DNA of 10,703 bases from Trebonia sp. GTDB taxonomy: Bacteria; Actinomycetota; Actinomycetes; Streptosporangiales; Streptosporangiaceae. The stretch spans positions 1 through 10,703 of the forward strand of contig JASHXJ010000508.1 of NCBI GenBank assembly GCA_030043595.1, given 5' to 3'. Position 1 is the stretch's first letter. Every line of letters begins with the position of its first letter. The notes under the pieces were generated by a model. It made no database searches and was not told the DNA's origin. It saw nothing but the letters and a program-made list of their open reading frames with translations. Shown here piece by piece: positions 1 to 6,820 of this stretch. Made by a program: the position numbers and the translations under genes.

Positions 1-528
1 GTCGCACACGGCGCGGCCTCCGCCGCCGCTCCGACCGCCCAGGCGACCGCGACGGCGAGCGCGCCGGCGAGCGCCGAGCGCACGCTGGTCGCGGTGTTCG
101 CCTCGGCGGTCTCCGGGTTCCTGCTGAAGTACGGCGCGGACGCGGGGTTCCGCGGTCTGCTCGTCGAGCCGGACCCCGACCGCGCCGCCGGGGCGAAGAT
201 GGCGGGCTTCACCGTGCTCGGCGACATGCCGGAAGACCTTGAGGGCGCCGATGTCGTGGTCACTGACCACCACCGGGACGAACTTGGCGACGTGCTGCGG
301 GACGCCCTCGCCACCAAGGCCCGCTGGATCGGCGTGATGGGCAACCCGCGCGTCCCGCCGCCGCACATCCCCGCCCTCGAGGCCCTCGGCGTCGCGCCGG
401 GCGACATCGCCCGGGTGCACCGCCCGATCGGCCTGAACATCGGCTCCCGCACCCCGCCGGAGATCGCCATCTCGACGCTCGCGGGGCTGCTCGCCGACCG
501 CAACTCCCGCCCGGGCGGATTTTTTTAG
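1..528 (+). CDS. XdhC-family protein, C-terminal part (5' end outside window)
   Basis: The frame is open from the first base, so the gene begins upstream; 175 residues are visible. After an Ala/Thr/Ser-rich linker (about residues 1-28) comes a Rossmann-like unit (RTLVAVFASAVSGFLLKYGA, then LLVEPD) and the conserved XdhC C-terminal block: VVVTDHHRDEL, then RWIGVMGN, then ARVHRPIGLNIGSRTPPEIA. This last block is the hallmark of XdhC/CoxI proteins, which help insert or mature the molybdenum cofactor of xanthine-dehydrogenase-type enzymes in the cytoplasm. The usual glycine-rich GAGPVG-type nucleotide loop is replaced by FASAVSG, so cofactor binding may differ from the archetype. No molybdoenzyme gene is visible. 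The protein ends GGFF, encoded over a palindrome and a run of seven T. Family call is fairly secure; the precise client enzyme is unknown. Confidence 0.85.
   Translation, partial: VAHGAASAAAPTAQATATASAPASAERTLVAVFASAVSGFLLKYGADAGFRGLLVEPDPDRAAGAKMAGFTVLGDMPEDLEGADVVVTDHHRDELGDVLRDALATKARWIGVMGNPRVPPPHIPALEALGVAPGDIARVHRPIGLNIGSRTPPEIAISTLAGLLADRNSRPGGFF
507..526 (+). terminator. Palindrome plus T-run at the end of the XdhC gene
   Basis: CCGCCCGGGCGG (507-518) is a perfect 12-bp palindrome that can fold as CCGC-CCGG-GCGG and is followed by A and seven T (520-526), the last T being part of the TAG stop. It has the form of a short intrinsic terminator built into the final codons. The stem is only 4 bp, so it may be weak. 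The T-run and following AATAATTATCC stand out against the GC-rich surroundings. Confidence 0.4.
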
Positions 529-543
529 AATAATTATCCCGAA

Positions 544-568
544 CGGTCCCGGCTGACTCCCCGGACCG
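544..568. promoter_or_regulatory. Inverted repeat in the leader of the kinase operon
   Basis: CGGTCC (544-549) and GGACCG (563-568) are perfect inverted arms. The stem continues with one mismatch and two more pairs, leaving a seven-base loop. It lies midway between the XdhC stop and the kinase start (46 bp before ATG 615). It could be an operator of the two-component operon or a hairpin that helps terminate the upstream gene; there is no T tail. The rest of the 529-614 gap shows no convincing -35/-10 pair and no copy of the repeated cargo promoter element. Confidence 0.35.
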
Positions 569-614
569 CCATGTCCCCCCTGCACGTGGCTGGCCTCACC
601 TGGGAGACAGTGAC

Positions 615-1790
615 ATGCGACTACTACCGCCAACGGCACCGGACGAGTCGGCGGCGACGCTGCGTCCGACGCGCGCCGCGCTGGCGAGAATAGCGGCGGT
701 GCTGCGCAGCGGTGTCGCGGTCGGCGTCGGGATCGCGGCGGTCGTCGGCGCCGTGCCACCGGTATCCTGGGCCTGGCTGGGACCCGCGCTGGTTCTGCTC
801 TTCGCCTGGACGCCGGTCTACGCGACGGTCGCATGGACCCGCGGGCTGCGGCCCTGGCTCATCGGCACCGACCTGTGCGTCGCGGCGGCGCTGTGCCTCT
901 CGATCGGCCACCTGGTACCCCCGGCCGGGCTGGCGGGAACGGAGAGCTGGGTCGCTGTGATCGGCTCGATGACGGTGGTGTGCGCGCAGCTGAGCGGCGT
1001 CCCTGTGGTGTCCGTTCCGGCCGGCCTGCTCGTGGTGGCGAGCCTGGTCGCCGGCCAGCGGCTCGCGCACAGTACCGACGGCGGCACGACCGCGCTGGGC
1101 GTACAGACGGTCCAGGTACTGGTCGCGGCGGCAGTCACTGCCGCCGCGACGCGCATCGAGCGGACCGCGGTGGGCGCGTTCGAGCGTCTGCAGGAGGCCC
1201 GCGCCTCGGCTGCGCTCGACCTGGCCAGGCGGGAGGACGAGCGCGCCCAGTCCAGGCTCGTGCATAACGGTCCGCTGACCACGCTGACCATGGCGCTGCA
1301 CAGTGGCGAGGAGACGCCAAGCGCTACGCTCAGGCAGCGCGCGGCGGCCGCGCTTGAGGCGCTGTCGAGGCTCGCGGCGGCGGAGGACACCGCCGCTGCC
1401 TTGGACGCCGACGTACGGCTCGACGAGCGGCTCTCCCAGGTGGTCGTCTGGTACGAGCCGCCGCTGCGGATAGCCGTCGGCCTGCAGCCCTGTTCGGTGC
1501 CCGCCGCCGTCGCCGACGCCTTCGCCGGGGCGGTGTCCGAAGCCCTGGAGAACGTGGTGCGCTACGCCGGGGCGGACCGGGCCGCGGTCACGCTGACCGA
1601 GGAGCATGGCGCGGTCCGCGCCGGGGTAACCGATGTCGGCCGCGGCTTCGACCTGGCCGGCCAGTCCGGTTACGGCTTCGGCCTGCGCGAGGACCTCGTC
1701 GGCCGGATGGCCGCTGTCCGTGGCACGGCCGTGGTGCGGTCGAGCCCTGGCGCGGGGACGGCCGTCGACCTGGAGTGGCGCCGTGGCTAA
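615..1790 (+). CDS. Membrane sensor histidine kinase (HisKA_3-like type)
   Basis: Start ATG 615 follows GGGAG at a good distance. The 391-residue protein has about five hydrophobic segments (roughly residues 30-50, 52-73, 80-101, 111-147, 162-179), then a helical region with the putative phosphoacceptor His217 in RLVHNGPLTTLTMAL. The usual HD pair is HN here. An HATPase_c domain follows: N-box SEALENVV (Asn313), G1 box DVGRGF (340-345), G2 box GYGFGL (352-357), then the GAGTAVDLEW end. It should autophosphorylate in response to an unknown membrane or envelope signal and pass phosphate to the regulator encoded at 2862. The stop overlaps the next gene's start by 8 bp, indicating translational coupling. 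No extracytoplasmic sensor domain is visible, only short loops. The family call is strong; the stimulus cannot be read from sequence. Confidence 0.88.
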   Translation: MRLLPPTAPDESAATLRPTRAALARIAAVLRSGVAVGVGIAAVVGAVPPVSWAWLGPALVLLFAWTPVYATVAWTRGLRPWLIGTDLCVAAALCLSIGHLVPPAGLAGTESWVAVIGSMTVVCAQLSGVPVVSVPAGLLVVASLVAGQRLAHSTDGGTTALGVQTVQVLVAAAVTAAATRIERTAVGAFERLQEARASAALDLARREDERAQSRLVHNGPLTTLTMALHSGEETPSATLRQRAAAALEALSRLAAAEDTAAALDADVRLDERLSQVVVWYEPPLRIAVGLQPCSVPAAVADAFAGAVSEALENVVRYAGADRAAVTLTEEHGAVRAGVTDVGRGFDLAGQSGYGFGLREDLVGRMAAVRGTAVVRSSPGAGTAVDLEWRRG

Positions 1791-2889
1791 CCCATCGGCA
1801 GCGGACGTCGAGGAGCATTACACCCGCGGCGGGCTCTGGATAGCGATCATCGTCATGGCTGGCTGGCATGTGGCCGCTGTTGCGCCCTCCGTCGTCTTCG
1901 CCTGGCTGGCCTACGGCCTCGTCCGGTCGGGCGCGCTGATCTGGCTGACGTACGCGGTCGCCGGGACGGTCAGCGCGGTGACCCTGCTGCGCGGCAGCGG
2001 GCCGCGCGCGGCGCTACCGTGGGCGGTCTGTTCCGTCCTGCTCGCCGGGGAGCTAGCCGATGCCCTGATCGTGCCCGGCGGGTTCTTCGGCTATCCGAAC
2101 TTCGGCTTCACCACGGCGGGCTTGTTCGGCCTGGTCGTGCTGTGGCGCCGGAGGTTCGCCGAGTACCTCGCGTTCCTCGTCGCCGACGCGGTTGTCGGTC
2201 TTGTCGCCCTGGTCCTGCTGGGAGAGGCCACTCGCGCCCAGCTGGCCGGCTTCATCGCGGTGTGCGCCGGGGGCGGTGCCCTGCCGATCTCGATTTACCT
2301 CGGTATCCGGGCGGTGGCCGCCACCGCGAGCCGCGCGGCCGAGGCCGAAGACGCCGTCGCGCGGACCAGGAACGCGCAACTGGCGGCCCAGGCGGTTCAG
2401 GCCGCGCGCCGGGCCCGGTACGAGACGATTCGCGCGACCGTGGTCCGGCTGCTCGACGGCCTGGCCACGGGCTCGCTGAACCTCGCCGCCGACCACACCT
2501 GGCAGGAGATCGCCATCGCCGTGACACGGCTGCGCCGGTTTATCGTCGAGTCCGACGACGTGCCGGACCCGCTCTCCCACGAGCTGCGCGCCTGCGCCGA
2601 CGCCGCGGAACGCCGCGGCGTGGCCGTGGACCTGATAGCCGCCGCCGGCGCGATCCCGATGCTTCCGGTCAGCACACGCCGCGCGCTCACCGAGCCGGTC
2701 ATCCAGGTACTCGCCGCCACGGCCTCCCGTGCCCGGATCACCGTGATCGCCTCGGCGGCGGAGGTAGCGGTCGCGATCGTGGCGGACGCGCGGCTGGCGG
2801 CGCCGATCGTTACCGCCAATGATTCGGTCCAGTATGACTGGGACGAGGAGGAGGGCCGGCTATGGGCGCAAGCTCGGTGGACGGCGTAG
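1783..2889 (+). CDS. Membrane histidine-kinase-like protein lacking catalytic motifs (pseudokinase)
   Basis: I chose GTG 1783 because GGAG at 1772-1775 is seven bases upstream and the preceding in-frame ATG (1633) lies deep inside the kinase gene. The 368-residue product has a similar layout to its neighbour: five or six hydrophobic segments (about 18-46, 51-68, 79-98, 108-120, 127-147, 154-175), an Ala/Arg-rich coiled-coil-like linker (176-212), a helical unit (RARYETIRATVVRLLDGLA) where no histidine occupies the phosphoacceptor position, then an ATPase-like fold. In that fold the N-box region reads RRALTEPVIQVLAATA with no Glu-x-x-x-Asn, and neither a DxGxG nor a GxGxGL box exists. It probably cannot bind ATP or be phosphorylated. 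Inferred role: partner that heterodimerises with the active kinase or senses the signal. It ends 28 bp inside the regulator gene. Confidence 0.8.
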   Translation: MANPSAADVEEHYTRGGLWIAIIVMAGWHVAAVAPSVVFAWLAYGLVRSGALIWLTYAVAGTVSAVTLLRGSGPRAALPWAVCSVLLAGELADALIVPGGFFGYPNFGFTTAGLFGLVVLWRRRFAEYLAFLVADAVVGLVALVLLGEATRAQLAGFIAVCAGGGALPISIYLGIRAVAATASRAAEAEDAVARTRNAQLAAQAVQAARRARYETIRATVVRLLDGLATGSLNLAADHTWQEIAIAVTRLRRFIVESDDVPDPLSHELRACADAAERRGVAVDLIAAAGAIPMLPVSTRRALTEPVIQVLAATASRARITVIASAAEVAVAIVADARLAAPIVTANDSVQYDWDEEEGRLWAQARWTA

Positions 2890-3566
2890 TCCGCGTCGCT
2901 CTCGTCGAGGACCAGGACGTGGTCGTCGAGGGGGTGCGGGCCTGGATCGCGGCCGACCCGGGGAGACGGGCGGCGGTGATCGCGGACGGCAAGACGATCG
3001 AAAAGGCCCTGGCCGGCCCCGGCCGGGACGCCGACGTCGTGGTCCTCGACCTCGAGCTCGGCGGGGAGACCGGCGGCAAGCTGGTGACCGACCGGGTAGC
3101 CGGCCTGTGTGACGAGGGCTACCGTGTCGTGGTCTTCTCCGTGCACGTCGAGCCGCTGATCGTCAGGACGGTCCTGCAGGCCGGCGCCTGCGCGTTCCTC
3201 GACAAGAGAACCGAACGCCGCCAGTTCGTCGACACGATCGTGGCCGTGGCGCACGACCTGCCGTTCGTCACCCCGTCGATGGCCGGCGGCCTGCTGCACA
3301 CGGTCCAGCTCTCGCATCGGGAGCGCGAAGCCCTCCAGTACCTGTTCCAGGGGATGGACCACGCCTCGATCGCACGGCGGCTGAAGAAGACCGGCGGCGA
3401 TTCGATCAGCGCCGCGACGGTCAAGCAGTACATCGAGCGCTCCCGCGCGAAGTTCGCGGCGGCGGGCCATCCGTGCCGCTCTCAGTTCGCGCTGCTCGCC
3501 CGGTGCATGGAACTGGGGCTGATCAGGCCCGAAGAGATCGAGGACTACCGCCCGGGCGACTTCTGA
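2862..3566 (+). CDS. Response regulator, REC plus LuxR-type helix-turn-helix
   Basis: ATG 2862 has GAGGAGGAG at 2845-2853 and overlaps the previous gene; GTG 2877 is a weaker alternative. The receiver domain (about residues 10-130) has the acidic pair Glu16-Asp17, phosphoacceptor Asp63 in VVVLDLEL, Ser93 (switch residue) and Lys115 in FLDK, so it looks fully functional. The DNA-binding domain (about 149-222) begins LSHREREALQYL and reads through HASIARRL to an SAATVKQYIERSRAKF recognition helix, with a longer turn (KKTGGDSI) than typical NarL/FixJ proteins. As the final gene of the kinase operon it is the likely output of both kinase-like proteins. The repeated promoter element begins 34 bp after its stop, and its last 168 bp are duplicated as a pseudogene at 4604. 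Confidence 0.92.
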   Translation: MGASSVDGVVRVALVEDQDVVVEGVRAWIAADPGRRAAVIADGKTIEKALAGPGRDADVVVLDLELGGETGGKLVTDRVAGLCDEGYRVVVFSVHVEPLIVRTVLQAGACAFLDKRTERRQFVDTIVAVAHDLPFVTPSMAGGLLHTVQLSHREREALQYLFQGMDHASIARRLKKTGGDSISAATVKQYIERSRAKFAAAGHPCRSQFALLARCMELGLIRPEEIEDYRPGDF

Positions 3567-3626
3567 GCCCATACCGTCACGAACCCTGTCCTCTGCGCCG
3601 TGATCCCCGCACAGCGGTCATGCGCC
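3399..3626 (+). repeat. Direct repeat, left copy: regulator 3' end plus element 1
   Basis: This segment (last 56 codons of the regulator, 34-bp spacer, start of promoter element 1) is collinear with 4604-4829, apart from scattered substitutions and one 2-bp deletion in the right copy. The distance from the Asp codon to TGATCC is 202 bp here and 200 bp in the right copy. The right copy has the damage, so this one is the functional original. Confidence 0.85.
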
Positions 3627-3649
3627 CCCCGCGCCCGTCGGCCCATGCT
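3601..3649 (+). promoter_or_regulatory. Repeated promoter/operator element, copy 1
   Basis: TGATCC, then the dyad CCGC-ACA-GCGG (3607-3617), TCATGCGCC, and CATGCTG at 3644. The A of TCATGC is 25 bp from the A of CATGCT. CATGCT fits a -10 hexamer at A2 and T6, and no -35 consensus is present, as expected of an activated promoter. It precedes the membrane-protein gene at 3734, leaving a leader of about 80 bases with its own GAGGGGG ribosome site. Confidence 0.7.
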
Positions 3650-3733
3650 GAAATTCGGGCGCTGCCCTGGGTGACCGTCTTGGGTACCCGCGGTGCCTCG
3701 GGGATTTGCCGACTAGCGCAGAGGGGGCGGGCT

Positions 3734-4375
3734 ATGACAGGCGAGCCAAATCTTCCGGGACTCCAGAACCGGGCACAGGCGTCCGCCGGGCCGCAAGCGC
3801 AGCCATCACCACTCAACTTCGGGAGATGGGGTCCCGGCGATCTGATAGCCGGGATTGCCTCGTTCCTGGTACTGATTTCCCTCTTCTTGCCGTGGTACAG
3901 CTTCGCGGCCTCTGCCGCTGAGTCGTCGGCCAGCGCGACTGTTGCGCAGCAGCAGTTGGTCCTCGCCGTCTGCAGTGACCAGCCAGCCGTCTGCTCATCG
4001 GCCGCTCCGCCCCAGTTCAGCGTGACCGCACTCGGCGGGGGTGCCGGAGGCTGGCGGTTCCTGATCCTCGTGGCGGCCATCATTGTGGTGCTCTACGTGC
4101 TGAGCCGCACCCTGGAGGCCGTGGCACGTGCCATTCCCCGCCACTGGCAGGTGCTCGTCGGAATGACGGTATTCCAAGGGCTCCTGGTGCTCATCGCGTT
4201 CTTCGCTAACCCCCTCGGCATCCTCGACTCGCTTGGCTCGTCCTCGTGGGCAGCCGGGGCCTTCCTCGCGCTCATTGCCGCGATAGCAGCGGTGGTGGGT
4301 GCCATCCTGGTTATGCAGGCAGACAAGAAGCAGCATGCCGTCAGCCCCACGCTGCCGGATGCCGCAGGAGGCTGA
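3734..4375 (+). CDS. Four-helix membrane protein of unknown function
   Basis: The frame is open far upstream, but ATG 3734 has AGAGGGGG (3720-3727) just before it, and the upstream extension overlaps the regulator gene and crosses the promoter element, so I reject earlier starts. The 213-residue product has a polar Pro/Gln-rich N-terminus (1-33), TM1 at about 36-57 ending in FLPWYSF, an outer loop of about 50 residues with a cysteine pair (Cys80, Cys87) and Gln/Ser/Ala richness, then TM2 (107-124), TM3 (138-158), TM4 (173-194) and a short basic/polar tail. The Cys pair in the predicted outside loop suggests a disulfide. Arrangements of this kind with FLPW motifs are common among uncharacterised actinobacterial membrane proteins. 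It is the first gene behind promoter copy 1; I cannot assign a function. Confidence 0.8.
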   Translation: MTGEPNLPGLQNRAQASAGPQAQPSPLNFGRWGPGDLIAGIASFLVLISLFLPWYSFAASAAESSASATVAQQQLVLAVCSDQPAVCSSAAPPQFSVTALGGGAGGWRFLILVAAIIVVLYVLSRTLEAVARAIPRHWQVLVGMTVFQGLLVLIAFFANPLGILDSLGSSSWAAGAFLALIAAIAAVVGAILVMQADKKQHAVSPTLPDAAGG

Positions 4376-4603
4376 GATGGACGTGGCGCCCGGGCCGAGC
4401 TACCGATCTCGTACCTGGCAAGAGGTCCGCAGGGGCGGGTAACCGTGACCGGCCAGACAGCTCAGCGAAGGCCTCACTGACCAAGCGGTGCGCCACCCCA
4501 TTTTGCTGACCTCCCATTGTTGCGGTTTTCGAGCCTGCGGGTCAGCAGCGTGCTCTCCCAGCGTGTGCAGGTCGTCGTGCTGGGCGCAGATCACGGCGAT
4601 GGT
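4376..4603. other. Gene-free stretch before the regulator pseudogene
   Basis: No supported gene on either strand. Short open frames here lack ribosome sites or family resemblance. Just before the recognisable duplication, 4547-4603 reads LSQRVQVVVLGADHGDG in the pseudogene's frame, which could be a decayed or internally deleted start of the LSHRERE-type helix-turn-helix, but the match is too weak to extend the pseudogene confidently. No clear terminator for the 3734 gene was found. Confidence 0.4.
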
Positions 4604-4769
4604 GACCCGATCAATGCCGCCACGGTCCAGCAGTACCTCGAAGGCTCGCGCGAAGTTCGCCGCGGCGGGCCACCCGTGCCGCTCGCAGTTCGCGCCGCCC
4701 GCCCGCTGCATGGAACTCGGGCTGATCAGGCCCGAAGAGATCGAGGACTAGCGCCCGGGCGAGTTCTGA
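4604..4769 (+). pseudogene. Remnant of a LuxR-type response regulator 3' end
   Basis: Starting at DPINAATVQQYLEGSR (frame of 4604), then after a 2-bp deletion near 4640 shifting frame to RAKFAAAGHPCRSQF...CMELGLIRPEEIED, the segment matches the last 56 codons of the intact regulator. The final Tyr codon TAC has become TAG (4749-4751); the ancestral TGA survives at 4767-4769. With no receiver domain, a frameshift and a nonsense codon, this cannot encode a functional regulator. It is the trace of a duplication that also carried the promoter element immediately downstream. Confidence 0.88.
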
Positions 4770-4829
4770 GGGTTCACCGCCGCAAACCGGGTCCTCTGCG
4801 CCGTGATCCCCGCACAGCGGTCATGCGCC
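4604..4829 (+). repeat. Direct repeat, right copy
   Basis: Right copy of the 3399-3626 segment: the regulator tail remnant, a spacer sharing CCTCTGCGCCG with the left copy, and the first half of promoter element 2. The interval between copies contains exactly one cargo unit (promoter copy 1 and the membrane-protein gene), consistent with tandem duplication followed by loss of most of the second regulator. Confidence 0.85.
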
Positions 4830-4851
4830 GCGGGCACGGTCCACTCATGCT
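4804..4851 (+). promoter_or_regulatory. Repeated promoter/operator element, copy 2
   Basis: TGATCC with intact dyad CCGC-ACA-GCGG (4810-4820), TCATGC at 4821 and CATGCT at 4846; the spacing from A to A is 24 bp. If CATGCT is the -10 box, transcription starts near 4858 and the dyad centre lies near -43. A leader of about 45 bases then leads to GGAGGT and the GTG of the propeller lipoprotein at 4902. Similarity to copy 3 extends past the element to about 4888, including GCCCGCCCAGCGTGACCGAG. Confidence 0.72.
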
Positions 4852-4901
4852 GTCAGACGAAGGCCCGCCCAGCGTGACCGAGATCGCCGGAGGTGCTCAT
4901 C

Positions 4902-6722
4902 GTGAGAGCGAAGCTGGTCCTTGCCGGCGCGACAATCACGCTGGGCGCGGTTGCCGGGTGCGGGTCCGCCTCGCAACCCGCCGCGCCTGCACTGGCATGG
5001 CCGCCGGGGGCGTGGACGGTGTCCCAGGCGCCAGCGCCAGCGGACGCCCAGCAGTCGCCGGGTTACGGCGGGATCGCCTGTCCGGCCGCGGGCGCGTGCA
5101 TGCTTGCAGGGGACTACGTCAACGCCAGCGGTCGCACAGCCCTCCTGGTCGAGACGGCGTCTCGGGCCGGATGGACGACGCTGAAGACGCCCCCGCCACC
5201 CAGCGTGGCTGGCTTTCCGAACCTCGGCGTGGTGGGCCTGGCCTGCCCGGCACCCGGCGACTGCGTTATCGCCGCCGATTCCAACCTGGGTTCCACCGCA
5301 CAGACTGACACTGGACTCATCTACACGCTGTCCCAGGGAGCCTGGACGACGGCTCACCTGTCGTTGCCGCCAGACGCGGGCAACGACCAGTCGATGGAGA
5401 TCGACGGCGTCACCTGTCCTGACGTGAGCGATTGCGTCGCGGTCGGCGAGATCATCGACGCCCATACCTCCAGCAAATACGTATACCTGGACGGCACCCA
5501 GGCCGTGGCCGTGGGCCTGCCGGTGATCGCGACGTTCCGCGGCGGAGCGTGGACTGTGGCGCAGGCGCCGCTGCCAGCGGGCGCTCAGGGTGCAGCCGCC
5601 GACCTCTATGGCGTCGACTGCGCGGCACCCGGCTCGTGCGTCGCCGTCGGCACATACGCCGGGGGGAGTGAGCCCGCCGCGGGACTGATCGAGACGCTCG
5701 CGAACGGGGCCTGGAAACCAGCCGTCGCCCCGCTGCCCTCTGGCGCGAACGGGGGACAGCTCAGCAGTGTCGCCTGCCCGGCAGTCGGCTCATGCGTGGC
5801 AGTCGGCCTGTTCACCAGCGGTCCGGGGGAAGGCTACGGCAGTCCAGGCTTGATCGAAACCCAGCTGAACGGAACCTGGCGCGTCACCCCGGCACCGGAG
5901 CCGGATAACCCGCGGGACCCGTTCGGCGGGTATCTCTCGTGGGTCGCGTGCCCGGCACCCGGCGCGTGCGTCGCCGTTGGCGGTTACGTCACTGGTATCG
6001 ACGTGGGAGAAACAATTCAGGCCCAGAGCGACACGCTGGCGGACGGGACGTGGACGGCGGCGGCCACACCGCTCCCCGCGGACGCCTCGTCGGCACACCA
6101 GTTCTCGGAACTCTACGAAGTGGCCTGCGCGCGGACGGGAAACTGCGTGTCGGTGGGCGATTATGACGTAAGCGCGACCGCCTACCAGACATTCATCGAG
6201 TCGGCTGCGGCAGGCAGGGTGCCGCAGGGCCAGGGGCCGGCCAGTACGGCAGCGGCCGCGGAGTTGCCGTCCGGGCAGGGCCGGATATCAATCCAGACCA
6301 CCTCAACAATTGAGCCTACCGACATGGCCCTCACCAACCAGGTTTCCGGGATAGTGGACGGCCTGCCATTGACCGGGACTGCCACCCTGAGCCCAGACTG
6401 GAATGACTACTGCTTCGGGTCGAACGGCAGCACGGCTACCGGCACGCTCGGCGGCATCCCCTTCACCGTCACGATGACGTGCGGTCCCCCGGGCAGCTAT
6501 AAGGCGACCTACACGGGCGAATGGGGCGGACGCGCCATCAACATGGCGAGCACCTCAGCCATCAACTGGAACACGCTGAGCACCTCGACAACACTCACAG
6601 GAACCATCGGTTCGCAGCACGTGACTGCCACCGTTGTATCAGCTGCGGGCAATGCGTCGTCCTCCGCATCTCCGCCGGGAGGTGTCATAAACCAGGTCAC
6701 CGGCACCATCACCGTCTCTTGA
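4902..6722 (+). CDS. Lipoprotein: predicted seven-bladed beta-propeller plus C-terminal module
   Basis: GTG 4902 is preferred because GGAGGT (4889-4894) sits seven bases upstream; GTG 4893 overlaps that site. The 606-residue product starts MRAKLVLAGATITLGAVAGC, a lipoprotein signal with lipobox VAGC (Cys20), so it should be anchored on the outer face of the membrane. Residues about 33-435 contain seven repeats, each with a Cys-x5-Cys pair (60/66, 115/121, 172/178, 240/246, 292/298, 350/356, 409/415) in the pattern ACPAPGSCVAVG, followed by GLIETL-NG-W. Seven units with an N-terminal W-strand and a short last repeat suggest a closed propeller held by one disulfide per blade. Residues 440-606 match the whole mature protein of 9510. 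No catalytic motif is visible; binding or adhesion is inferred. It follows promoter copy 2. Confidence 0.85.
   Translation: MRAKLVLAGATITLGAVAGCGSASQPAAPALAWPPGAWTVSQAPAPADAQQSPGYGGIACPAAGACMLAGDYVNASGRTALLVETASRAGWTTLKTPPPPSVAGFPNLGVVGLACPAPGDCVIAADSNLGSTAQTDTGLIYTLSQGAWTTAHLSLPPDAGNDQSMEIDGVTCPDVSDCVAVGEIIDAHTSSKYVYLDGTQAVAVGLPVIATFRGGAWTVAQAPLPAGAQGAAADLYGVDCAAPGSCVAVGTYAGGSEPAAGLIETLANGAWKPAVAPLPSGANGGQLSSVACPAVGSCVAVGLFTSGPGEGYGSPGLIETQLNGTWRVTPAPEPDNPRDPFGGYLSWVACPAPGACVAVGGYVTGIDVGETIQAQSDTLADGTWTAAATPLPADASSAHQFSELYEVACARTGNCVSVGDYDVSATAYQTFIESAAAGRVPQGQGPASTAAAAELPSGQGRISIQTTSTIEPTDMALTNQVSGIVDGLPLTGTATLSPDWNDYCFGSNGSTATGTLGGIPFTVTMTCGPPGSYKATYTGEWGGRAINMASTSAINWNTLSTSTTLTGTIGSQHVTATVVSAAGNASSSASPPGGVINQVTGTITVS
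4998..6206 (+). repeat. Seven internal protein repeats (propeller blades) of the 4902 lipoprotein
   Basis: Seven units of roughly 50-65 residues, each with CP-A-G-CVAVG followed by GLIET or similar and a W-containing strand. The Cys-x5-Cys spacing is identical in all seven; linkers between Trp and the next Cys vary in length (Pro/Ala/Asp/Gly rich), as expected for loops between blades. Confidence 0.8.
6219..6719 (+). repeat. Shared C-terminal module, fused copy
   Basis: Encodes VPQGQG...LPSGQGRISIQT, IVDGLPLTG, CFGSNGSTATGTLGGI, TGEWGG, TGTIGSQHVTATV, QVTGTITVS. Every one of these blocks recurs in order in the 9510 protein. Two cysteines (residues 504 and 527) are conserved in both copies and probably pair. 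The module looks all-beta and I do not recognise it as a named domain. Confidence 0.85.
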
Positions 6723-6730
6723 CAGGCCTG

Positions 6731-6768
6731 GCAGAGGGTCGCGGAGGCGACGACGATGTGCCCTCTGC
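6731..6768 (+). terminator. Nested hairpin after the 4902 lipoprotein gene
   Basis: GCAGAGGG (6731-6738) pairs perfectly with CCCTCTGC (6761-6768); inside, GTCGC-GGAG-GCGAC (6738-6751) forms a second stem. It lies 8 bp after the stop codon. There is no T-run, which is usual for actinobacterial terminators of this type. Promoter copy 3 begins immediately after it. Confidence 0.5.
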
Positions 6769-6772
6769 ACGG

Positions 6773-6820
6773 TGATCCCCGCGCGCCGGTCAAGCGCCGC
6801 GGACACGGTCCGCTCATGCT
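6773..6820 (+). promoter_or_regulatory. Repeated promoter/operator element, copy 3 (degenerate, no gene)
   Basis: TGATCCCCGC is kept, but the dyad is broken (CCGC-GCG-CCGG instead of GCGG) and TCATGC has become TCAAGC; CATGCT at 6815 and the 24-bp spacing remain. The copy-2 leader sequence follows up to about 6857, then similarity fades where the ribosome site and GTG would be. No gene starts behind it before copy 4, so it appears to be a leftover promoter. Confidence 0.6.

Noticed and set aside
624..1607. 327-residue minus-strand open frame antisense to the kinase gene
   Set aside because: Arg/Gly/Gln-rich low-quality composition, typical antisense artefact; the plus strand encodes intact HATPase boxes.
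2397..3572. 391-residue open frame on the minus strand across the regulator gene
   Set aside because: Antisense shadow of high-GC coding DNA; no family-like motifs or ribosome site, while the plus-strand frames carry clear receiver and helix-turn-helix motifs.
3473..3733. Upstream extension of the 3734 membrane-protein frame
   Set aside because: It would run through the regulator gene and promoter copy 1; ATG 3734 has its own ribosome site.
4400..4711. 103-residue minus-strand open frame
   Set aside because: Antisense to the regulator pseudogene; the plus-strand duplication explains the sequence.
4893..4901. GTG 4893 as start of the propeller lipoprotein
   Set aside because: It overlaps the GGAGGT site that is correctly spaced for GTG 4902.
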